From Gerris lacustris (Eukaryota > Arthropoda > Insecta > Hemiptera > Gerridae), in contig OX578284.1 in assembly GCA_951217055.1 (NCBI GenBank), positions 32,452,187-32,516,186 on the forward strand: a DNA stretch of 64,000 nucleotides, written 5' to 3'. Position numbers and translations under genes: made by a program. The notes beneath the pieces are model-generated. The model was not told the DNA's origin. It did not search any database and was given only the letters and a program-made list of their open reading frames with translations. Positions 54,091 to 64,000 of the stretch are shown here, in pieces (positions within the stretch are counted from its first letter, which is position 1; the number at the start of each line of letters is the position of its first letter).

Positions 54091-54406
54091 GATGTAATTG
54101 GTTATAGAGGGTGTAATTGGTTGTAGGGGGTAAAATGTGGGGAAATTGGTTTGAGAGACGGTTTAACCGTCCCTTCATATGACATACATATTGGTTTTTC
54201 CAGATTTACCAATGACGAATTAAAGCCAAGGGATATCAAATGTTTAAGCGGAAAAATGACCAATTTAGCGATAGCGTCCCTTATAATTGTATCCAACATT
54301 ATGCCAAGTGCACGTGTCCCTACATTATCTGGGCTTTTTAAATAGTCAACACAGTTTCTGAAAGATTGAAAATTTTCTTTTTTTTATCTTTTGTGTGTGA
54401 ATGCTA

Positions 54407-54411
<5 letters not shown>

Positions 54412-54450
<39 letters not shown>
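54412..54450 (+). repeat. A39 homopolymer
   Basis: Uninterrupted A run of about 39 bases, the longest in the window. It could mark the 3' end of a retroposed copy, but no body is recognised upstream. Confidence 0.9.
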
Positions 54451-54453
<3 letters not shown>

Positions 54454-57204
54454 AATAACCCCAGCTTTAGTCCTGCAGGTCCTATACTAACGGTTATTTC
54501 GTTGATAAGAGCAGTTAGCCAGCATTTGTTTTTCGTTTCCATAAAGATTTTGAATAATCTAGTAATTAGTATTTGATTTATTCCATTTTTATATTTTAAA
54601 ACCCTGCTGTGTTTTTGTATCATTCGATTAATGCAGTGTAAACTGATCAGTTTATGTTATTTACTAAGACAACCCTAGTACAGTCTATGTAATTGATTTA
54701 AAGATAACATAGTTGTTTTTAAATAAGCAAAACATTAAGAACTACCTCGTTAATTTAAGATTTGATATCAAATGGTTTTCTTTTAGTCCAAACTTTTACT
54801 CTTTGGACAATACTTGGATACAACTCAAAGATATAAATCAAACTCTACTTGGTAATTGCGAGCAGATAAACATTAAATCTTATGACCTTCAACGGAGTCC
54901 TATTTAGCACTTTTATATCTTTTATGAGTTTTAAGCTGTTGTAATAATTGACAATGCCAGAAAGAGAAAACCATTAAAGAGTTAGTTATAAAGAATAAAG
55001 CTGTAGATGAATTAAAATTAACTACAGAATTTTAAATTTGGTCAAAAGAAGGGATGCCAAAATTCATAAATGGAGATGTTAGTGAGGAGAAATTAAGAAT
55101 TGTTTTATGAACAATAAAATTCAATCATAAGCATTTTTTATGCTTTTACTTTTACGGAGTATCGGCAGGTATAGGCATCCAAATTGGTCTGGTTGAAACA
55201 GATCTAATCTCCATGTAATTCAATTTCCACAGGTATGTCGGTGTTAGGAATTTAATGGGCAAGTACCGAGAGCTAAGCATTCGCCTACAGCGATATCTCT
55301 TAATGGTTTATTTTGGGGGTCTAGAATATGCGATGGATCCATATTTTTTTCCTAGTGGCTCATTGTTAGTATGTATGTTCATGATTTTTCAAATCCTTCG
55401 TATTAAGTACAATTTTGTCGGTGCCTCACTTCTGACGTCAAATTCTTTGAAGCGGCTAATTAACCTTCTTCCAGTCATCCAATAAAGCTAAAACTTGGCA
55501 CATAAACGCTGTACCAATGCAAAAACATTCAATCACATTTTAGGGTCACTCACCCTAACACATACTGATTACGATTGTGCTTGTAACAACTCAATACCGT
55601 GATTGTTACAAAATTTTCAAAGCGTGTTTTTATAAACAAACAACTTGCCAATGACTCTTCCAACCAAAATGCATAAATATACATATAGGGTTTTTAATAA
55701 AAACTTTATTTTTGTGGTAGGCTAGTATTTTTTACTTAAAATTCCCCACAGTCATTTGATGACTGAATACAAGTGAAAAATGACTTCTTTTTCGTGTTAT
55801 AAATCGAGAGAAGCGAGAAGAGGAAATGGTTTTGAGAAAAATTTGTTGATTTTAAAGCTAACACCATAAAAACAACATATAAAATCAGCTGTTGTTGCAA
55901 ATCCTAAAAAAAATGTATAAACAACTCTGTATTTTCATTTTGGCACACAAATAGTACAGACGGATGGGATGAACTCCCACATTAAATAGACTAAATGGAA
56001 ACCTGCCAAATTGATCAGCTTTGAACCTGTCTCTGAACACAAACCATTTCGCTTTCTCGCCGCTGTCGGTCTGACAGTCGGCCAATTAGTCATAGAATAG
56101 TAAACAACTTGGAGGAAATGCATTTTTAAAGAGAAAGAAAAAATGGAATTATTATCAAACGATTTAGAACAGAACAGTTGTACGATATTCTACAAATGAA
56201 CAGGCATGCAACATTGAAAGGATATGTTGCATCAGATTGCAGGATGTATAATATTAATGGAGGATAAGCAAAAGCGTGCACTCGTTATTACAGTACGATT
56301 AATCTTTAGATTGACGTGTTTGTGTTTCCTCGCTTAAATCTGGTTAATAAAGATTATTAAAAAAACACAGTTATTCTCAACTAAAATAAAATTTGATTTA
56401 CAATCTCTTCCCTTTGAATTAGTACAATAGGTTTGTTTGTAACGTCTGAAACGTTTAATAGAGCTAGTGTCTTGCACTAGAATTCGTTTTGCAATGTCTC
56501 ATGTATTAGAGACTCCCAAGTGTTATGATCGTGTTTTAGTGCCTTATTCGTAACCTAGATCTTTCTAGGTCATGGGAAATGAGGAAAATTTGATAGAGGA
56601 ATTTTCTGGAATAGTTTTATGTTCAAGACCAACTCAATGATTGTAACTTTGTGTAGGTGGTAAATGTATTGATTTTTATGTTAAGGGTAGGTCGCGGAAC
56701 AAGCACTCAACCCCCTTGAGATTAGATTTCATTTTTTCACTTACAGAATATTGACACACTTACTTCTTCGAGTTACTATACAGCATAAGAGTCGTTACAC
56801 GCTATATGCTTCTATTTATGGATCTAAAATTTATAGATATAAGTATCTACTCTTTGTTAAGATTTTAGTGATCACGTTGGGGTCACCAATTAGTGTATGA
56901 ATGTAACACTTAAAATATTAAAAAATAATTTAATAGGAGTTACATTTGTTTTAAAGAATGAGCATTAAAGAAGTCAACAACAACAATAGAAAAACGTAAA
57001 AAAAAGGAAAACAAAGTAAACAGTGTAGACAAAAATTGATGAAAGTAAAGAATTTACAAGTATATTAAGATAAGACCCACACATCATTTATTTGAATAAA
57101 CTGTCCAAAATTACATTTTATTTATCTTTTTTATTTTGTTTTCTAATAGCTGACACTATTTAAATGTAAATATATAGGTTAACAAAAAACAAGTTTTGGG
57201 CATA
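54451..57204. other. no gene seen
   Basis: A/T-rich. 55240-55370 has an acceptor-like TTTCCACAGG followed by a less A/T-rich open stretch (KYRELSIRLQRYLLMVYF), but with no partner exon or family match. Confidence 0.45.
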
Positions 57205-57450
57205 AGAAATCAATGCAGGTTGATGTTAATATGAGTCCAATAGTGGGCAAATTATGACCTACCATTTAAATTTCAAGAAAAGTTCTTAAGAGATGGCGGT
57301 AACAAAAATGTTAACGAAAAACTAGCAGACAGACACGAGACAAAAAATGTTTCTTGATGCCTGAAACGAGTCTTTTGTCTAGGAATGTTTGAATGGAGAG
57401 AAAAAAAAAATCGTTCTTTAGAATGATCTCAATGCATCCCTTACGTAAGC
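57205..57450 (-). repeat. dispersed repeat family 2, copy 5 (reverse)
   Basis: On the minus strand it carries the family's GATCATTCTAAAGAACGA, TCAAGAAACATTTTTTGTCT, GTCTGTCTGC and TGGTAGGTCATAATTTGCCC blocks. Confidence 0.55.
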
Positions 57451-58029
57451 TAGGAAGCAAAAATTGTGATTTGCTAGTAAAACGTCAAAACCTCTGGGAT
57501 ATTTTAACTCCCTGACATACTTTTGCTTAACATAACCATACGTCTGAATAAGTATAAATATAAGGTACGAGATTAAATTATAAGAATAAACGTGGCTAGA
57601 TTACATTATCGAATCGAGCTCGGCTTGCTATTTATTTAAAACAACGTATTTACCAACTTTCCATCGTATTCTAACCATAGTATTTAGTTCTTATATGGCT
57701 TTGTTTAGAAGCCAGTAAAGTTATCAGCGTAATATGAAGGCTCATTAAAGGATGACTAGAGTAATAATATTAATTGTCCTATCGTTTATAATAGTACGAG
57801 CCGTTCATTCATATATTTCCAATTTATTGCAATGATGAAAAAAATTGATTTTGACGGATTAACACGTTTTATTTAAATTCAATTATAATAATAAAAACAA
57901 TCCAGTCATGCACCATGACATAATGAGCGAATTTTCAAAGAAATCTGCGAATTATTGGCTTATGATAATATAGGAATGTTTTGGATTAGAATTTGGATGG
58001 GTGAAAAAAAAACAACTTTTGGTACACAC

Positions 58030-58160
58030 GGGTACGGGGTACAAAAGTCAAAATAGTATTTATCCTTTAAGATGCATATAGTTGAAAAGCTCTTTAAGAG
58101 TACAGTAATTGTTGTTATGTACACTTTTATCATAATTTCATATAAGGGGGGGGGGGGGAG
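58030..58160 (+). repeat. relative of the Helitron-like fragment, with G13
   Basis: GGGTACAAAAGTC, AAAAGCTCTTTAAGAGTACA, GTAATTGTTGTTATGTA and a 13-base G run match 5930-6050 in order. Confidence 0.6.
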
Positions 58161-60028
58161 TAAACTGGAAAAAACACGTTTGTATGCTATTTTTAATCCT
58201 AAATTGTCAAAATTTGACCCCTAAATGAACTCTCAAAAATTCTGGCCAACGAACACATCCTTTCTTTTGATATTATTGACATTATAAAATTTGTTTGAAA
58301 TTTTTAAGTGCATTCTAAGGGGAGATATTGTCTGGAGTGACACATATATACACATACATATATACATATATAAATACATACATAAAAATTGTTAAATTTC
58401 AGGAATCGATTAAGAATGGTCTAAAACGGATTTCCATGGAGAAAAGTTTCGTAATTTTGCATTACAAAAATTTTGAAGCTATTGCAATAGCTTAGTTTTC
58501 TTCGAAAATTCGCTAAAAGAACAAAAAAAGAAAGTTATTTAGTAGTCCCCCTCTATATGTTTTTAAAAAAATAAATCTACAAAAATGTCAGTTATTCTTT
58601 GTCAAAAAAAGTTTTTTATGAATTTGTTCACACGTCGAAATTTTGTAACTTTTTTTTAATACGGATTAAACCATACATCTTTTCCCTGGGAAAAATATAC
58701 TTTCCAAAATATTGATAAAAATAAATTTGACCCCCTTGGAATCAAAACCAAAATGAAATCAACCACCTGTTGAACACTTTATAAATGTTTTATGTGGAGA
58801 ATAAATTAGATGTTATGGAATTTATATTTTTTTCAGTATTAATATGTAGGTAATGTATATGTTAGGGCTTAAGTCGCCTATATAAACGTATACAATGCAT
58901 ATTTAATAATTGCAAATAGTATTGTATTATATAAATTCAATTTACATATTTTCAATTGATAAGAGTTTACATCTATTTGATATTTTATGAACTTCCTTTG
59001 CATTTTACTAAAGTGGAATTTTAATTTCGATATCTTTTAACTGATGGTATATCCATTTCATTTCATGCCTTAATCTTTATCATGAATCATAAATGAAAAA
59101 AAGAAGTTAATTTATAAATGTCTGTATGGAACTAATTTGAAATTTACAACATTATACTCAATAGTACAGAGGTTGAATTACGGCAACAATGAACAATAGC
59201 TTAAGAAGTACGAAGGTTGACCCAAGTCGTCATTTTAAAACGAAAACGACGAGGAAATGCAAGTTCGGATGTGCATGACTGATTTATTTGTCATACAAAT
59301 CCTTTCGACAACATGGATCATGTAGACCGGGGTTTTATTATATGAGTCTGAATCGTTTATATTTAGCCGGTGAGCGTTATTTGCGCGGTGAGTCTCTTTT
59401 ATTTAAACACAAAATAAAAACTAATTCTTTATCTCTTATAAGGTAGAATAGTCTTAAAGGAATTACTCGTAAAGAACAATTTTTGTGATATTAATACCAA
59501 ATTAAGCGAGTGTTTAGTGATCTCGCTACTTGACTGAAACTTAGTTTAAAATACCGATACATCTGGTTCGAATCCCAGAGACGTGAGACATGTTTTAAAC
59601 TGATGATATGAGTAGATGAGTTAAGTGGTTGGAAACCCCCTCCTGTAATATCCTAATGATGTCATGATGTTTTGATAGGACGTAAAAGAAACAGGGGGCA
59701 ATAGGACAATGAAGATGTGTGTTGTGTGGATACATAATTTCATCCATGAATGAAGGGCCACATTATAAATAGTTATTAATTATATATTTTAGAGATCAAC
59801 TTACCCGTATAATGTAAAGCAAACACTCTGACTTTAGTTCCTGTAACTATTTATAGGATAATATGTAACTGTATTAACTATTATTTAGTGTAGTCTATGT
59901 TAGATATGTTTCACTGTAAAAGTTAAAATTCTCAATGATGTAAGGCAATGGTTTCTTTATTGCCATAGGTCAATTCAGTGTCACTTAATTTTAATCCATG
60001 TATCAAGAGCCACATTTCGAGTATAGTT

Positions 60029-60062
<34 letters not shown>

Positions 60063-60625
60063 CTAGAAATATTACACACAATGAATTAATATATGAAAAT
60101 TCATTAATTGGAAACAAAATGGATAATCACGGGAGTGATTACAATAACATTTAATTGGAGTCATTAAATCGGAGTCAAAAATAACATAATAGTGTTTTCC
60201 CTCGGAAAATAAACTCAAAAAAGGATCAAGGTCTATTCTATATTTAACAAAATCTGGATCATCCTATTTGTCATTGAACTGAATAATTTTAAATGATAGA
60301 ACCAAGAAATTTGATGAACAAATTTATATACTCAACTAACACGTAAAGATCTAAGAGAAATAGTCTGACAATTTCTGTGAAACACAGCTTCCTCGTAGCC
60401 TAATATTGGTTACATGATATTGTAATCTGTTTCTATGTCTTTGTTCCAAGTGGGTCACACTTACTTTTATCCAATATTAAATTTACGCAGAGGTCTCTGC
60501 TACAGGAAATCTTTGTGGGATCAACAATGGGCAAATTATGATCTATCACCTCAATTTTATCAAAATTGAACTAGTAGCTTTTAAATAGGATATGGAGCGT
60601 GAGTGGAGGTCATCATTAAAAGTAG
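58161..60625. other. no gene seen
   Basis: A/T-rich. GGTTCGAATCC at 59565 is a polymerase III B-box match with no convincing tRNA around it. A (TA)15 run is at 60031-60060. 60378-60600 shows remnants of repeat family 2 (CAGCTTCCTCGTAGCCTAAT). Confidence 0.45.
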
Positions 60626-60967
60626 AAGGAAAAGTCTCTCTACGTAAAATATTTATTCAAAAATCAAAGCAGCTTTCGGCTCTATAAAGCCATCTTTAGT
60701 GCCGAATGAGCTGGAAACGTAAATCAACTGAAAGAGCTCATAGGGTGGAGTGAGTCATTCAAAGCCAGACACAGGCACAAAACACAGTCACACACACACA
60801 ACACACACAGTCTTGTGCCAGTGTTTGGCTTTGCATGACTCACCCCACACTATGAGCTCTTTGTTGATTTACGTTTCCACCTCTTTCAGCACTAAAGATG
60901 GCATTATAAAGGCCGAAAGCTGCTTTGATTTTTTAAAAAATATTTTACGTGGAGAGACTTTTCCTTT
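60626..60967. mobile_element. 342-bp palindromic element with (CA)n centre
   Basis: Two arms of about 150 bp (AAAGGAAAAGTCTCTC... inverted at ...GAGAGACTTTTCCTTT) meet at a CA-rich loop (about 60786-60810). Each arm holds AAATCAAAGCAGCTTTCGGC or its inverse and the GCCATCTTTAGTGC block. A half-length relative lies at 45330-45450. Confidence 0.85.
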
Positions 60968-63900
60968 CACGTTTAGTAGCTTTTAGGATATTTTTGTTCG
61001 GTCAACTTTTCTGTGTACTGTTTTGGTATTTATTGAATTTGAGCTATAAAATAATTATATTTTTTAACTGAAAAACTCCTCAGGTACACAAAGCTTATTG
61101 TTGAAAAACAAAAACAAAAAACAAAAAAAAACTTCGCTCCAATTGTAATTAGTGTTTATTAGTTTAGTCTTCCCTTCTTTAAATCTTGAACGAGACGCAT
61201 GACTTACTTTGATAAATAGAAGGAGGAATAACGTCGTGGAAGTAATTTTTCCTTGATGCCAGATAAGAATTAGACAATCAGAACTTTTATCTGAGACTGT
61301 TGTGACGTCAAATCTTTTGTTGGTGATAATTTTGTTCCATTTTCATTGATATTTTTTCTTCTTTTTTACAATGTATGATTTTGTAAAAAAAGAGACTGAA
61401 TGGTAAATAACAGGTTTTAATAGTTACATTAAAAAAAAAGGTAACCACTTATTTTTTTTTCTTCTTTGTCGTCGATTCAGGTTTTGCATTTTATTTTATT
61501 TTTAATTTCCTGTTCTCTTCGCTGGTTTGCTCCTATGAATGGATTGGTAAAATAGTATGTTTTTTTTTACAAAAGAAGAAGAAATTTACTTATGATTACA
61601 AGTAAATACTATTTTTTAAATGTTCATTTATTTTAATTTACTTCTTTGACGTTCAATTCTATAAAGTTCTACCATTATCTAGTTATACCATTATATAGTT
61701 CCAACATTATCCCGGGAAAATATTTCTCATTAAAATATTAGATACAAAAAAAAGAAAATATTATAACACCGACCTAGGATTTAAAAACAAAATAAATATA
61801 AATCACCAAACATCATACTTCTGAGGCTATTGTTCATTGTCGGCTTTATTCCGCCTTGGCTTTATTACGTATAATATGCTAGATGTCATCGCTCTCTGAC
61901 TATTCATTAACTTCCGCAATTATTTTATCAGTTATTTAATTAAGCATTTCCGTACGTTTATTATTATTTTATTTAGATGTGGCTTGAAGATTGCTTTTCC
62001 TAGGAATGTGATATGTTCAAATCTGTTTTTAAATTTATGCAATCAAGACATTATTGTACCTAGGACTCTTAATCTATACTCACTCCTCCTTAGATCTTTG
62101 ACTGTGTTCGTTACCACAATTGTAGATTACTTTACAATATTTTCCAGCTAATATCTCATCTTAAAGGAGGCAAATCCGACGTTTAGCTTCTACTACTGGA
62201 ATCTTATTTAGAGTTGATCTGCATCGTGATTTTTACTGAAGCAAAACCAAACTGAAAAGTTCAGTTTGGTTCAGTTCTTCGAGTTATCATAATATAATCA
62301 TCATGGGGAGCAGTACAGGCGATCAGCGTACCTCGCTAGTCTCGCTAACCTGCTCATTTCCTCTCCATTGCTGATGGACTAGGTTTGCTTAATGGACGCT
62401 GTGTGGTTTAGGGTTTTCGAGTTTAGAGGCCATGCCTTCAGACTTAATTCGTGTACAACCTCTCTGGCGTAGAAGAAAAAAATTTAACATAATGATGCTC
62501 AACATTATTCCTGAAAATGCTTCCAGTAGTGGAAGCAAAACTAAGCTTTCTATACGCTGTCTTCCCTTAGAAATCAAGATTGTTATACTGACTATAGCTG
62601 AGGAAAATCAATTATCAGATTACTGAATGTCGTATGGTAGTTTGACGGAGAGTTCCAACCACTTCGTACATCACCAACTGCACAATTCCGAAGTGGGAAT
62701 GGTGTGATCATTAGTGAGCCACATAAATCAAAGCATCGAGGCGCAGGATCAATCCTACGACTTCGTGCTGCTCTTGATTACTTAAAGGTCGAGCAGACGT
62801 GACAAGTTACTTAAGCCACACGGTCTCACTGACTCACATTTGCAGATTACTATAAATAATCTGCGTGATATTTACTTTGATAATCGTCGCTATCCAATAT
62901 ATAATAATATAATATAGTTTTGTTGTTCTTCTTAGTCTAAGAATAAACTTGCCTTAAAAGTAAATTTATGTTATAAAGTTGGTTAATTATCGTTAAATTT
63001 TAAGATAATCGATTCAAAGTAATTTTCCTTGTTTTATTTCCTGTTTTTCTTCTTTCTATTAGCTTAAAATCGCATTTACTTGATTTTATGACTAAAGTAT
63101 ATGTATATGAAGCATTTAAACTGTAATAGAATACCTTTTGCAATATAATACTGATTTTCCTGTCATTGATTCGTTAAATTAATTTGCATATTAGCACAAG
63201 CTTAGTTGGAAAGAATTAGTATATTCGTAAAACCTATTATTTATTTTCTAAATGATTCACTTTTTAAATCAGCTATGGATTTCTTGAAATTCAAATGCGA
63301 TAAATGAAGGATACTGTCAAATTTCGTTCGTATAAATAGTTTAAACAATTTTAATAGTTAATTTCCTTTTAAAGCTAACATTTGCAGCAATTTTTCAACA
63401 CCTTTGACAGAAAAATAAGGATTTGGATTATACTCATTGTCCTCTTTTTTATTTTTATACAAATAAAGGATTACATTTCCTCGAAGAATAGAAACATATT
63501 TAATAAAAGAACTCCGTTTTAATTTATTTTTGTATATATACGTAGTATAACAGAAATCCTCAATATTTTGGGAATAGATTACAGTGGTTAAAAATAAGCA
63601 AAACCAGTTTATATTTACATTGGTCCGATTTTCATCCGTTACGAAGATATCTATTTAAATAATTAAATCATTGAATTTGACAAGATTAAAAATATTTATT
63701 ACGCTTATTTTCTCTGTTGATAGCTCGAGTTTGGCTTCTCAAGTGTAGACGTTTTTGCTTTAAGAAGTAATCTGAACCATCTCCACAGACAACAATCGAA
63801 GGATTGTGCACTAGTGACCTTGTTACCTAATAATCAGGACTTCTACGGCCAATCCATCAACGGTAGGGAAAGTGATGGTTTGGAGTAAAACAGCCGACTT

Positions 63901-64000
63901 ACGTTAAACGTAATGCGAGTAATAATACAGAGTAATCCACTTAATAATATGGATGGATACATGAAGAACAACAATTACTATAAATCCGCAAGGGATGAGC
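60968..64000. other. no gene seen
   Basis: A/T-rich. 62290-62830 is GC-richer and partly open in several frames but breaks frequently; no family recognised. No exon pair or conserved motif is visible up to the window end. Confidence 0.45.

Noticed and set aside
55255..55485. Open frame of 76 codons after an acceptor-like site
   Set aside because: No donor with matching partner and no family match; kept only as a note in the intergenic entry.
59510..59590. tRNA gene suggested by GGTTCGAATCC at 59565
   Set aside because: No acceptor stem or anticodon arm could be folded around it; at most a tRNA-derived fragment.
62389..62626. Overlapping open frames on both strands
   Set aside because: Both are short, with no motifs and no exon context; GC-richer patch of unknown origin.

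Overview
The window is nuclear DNA of an invertebrate animal, most likely an arthropod. The reasons are strong A+T richness, genes split by GT-AG introns, animal protein families (Mediator subunit MED1 and an SLC5 sodium symporter) and many small dispersed repeats. The species cannot be fixed from the sequence. There are no prokaryotic features and no CRISPR array.

Layout. Positions 1-4335 hold the 3' end of MED1 on the plus strand: an internal exon (404-605), an intron, and a very large last exon (1320-4113) that encodes the low-complexity Ser/Lys/Gly-rich C-terminal tail. From 4336 to 19600 I find no convincing gene. This stretch is a museum of small non-autonomous elements: a Helitron-like end, several fold-back or terminal-inverted-repeat (TIR) elements, a hAT-type MITE with a target-site duplication, and an 89-bp tandem array. 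From 19633 to about 37000 on the minus strand lies a complete SLC5-family sodium/solute symporter. It has eleven coding exons (610 residues), reconstructed here with every splice phase agreeing. A CpG-rich putative promoter and untranslated first exon sit near 36880-37020. Inside the intron between its first two coding exons, on the opposite strand, is an intronless 321-codon gene (28810-29775) of unknown function. From 37000 to 64000 I find no firm protein gene, only one orphan exon-like segment (37306-37451), a decayed LINE reverse-transcriptase tail (about 41645-42345), giant TA microsatellites, a 97-bp tandem array, a 342-bp palindrome and further dispersed repeats.

How the genes relate. 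MED1 is a nuclear transcription co-activator subunit and the SLC5 protein a plasma-membrane transporter, so they share no obvious pathway. The notable arrangement is the nested antisense gene within the transporter intron. The notable repeat biology is one dispersed family of about 600 bp, four near-full copies, which combines terminal inverted repeats with a tRNA-like internal promoter box.
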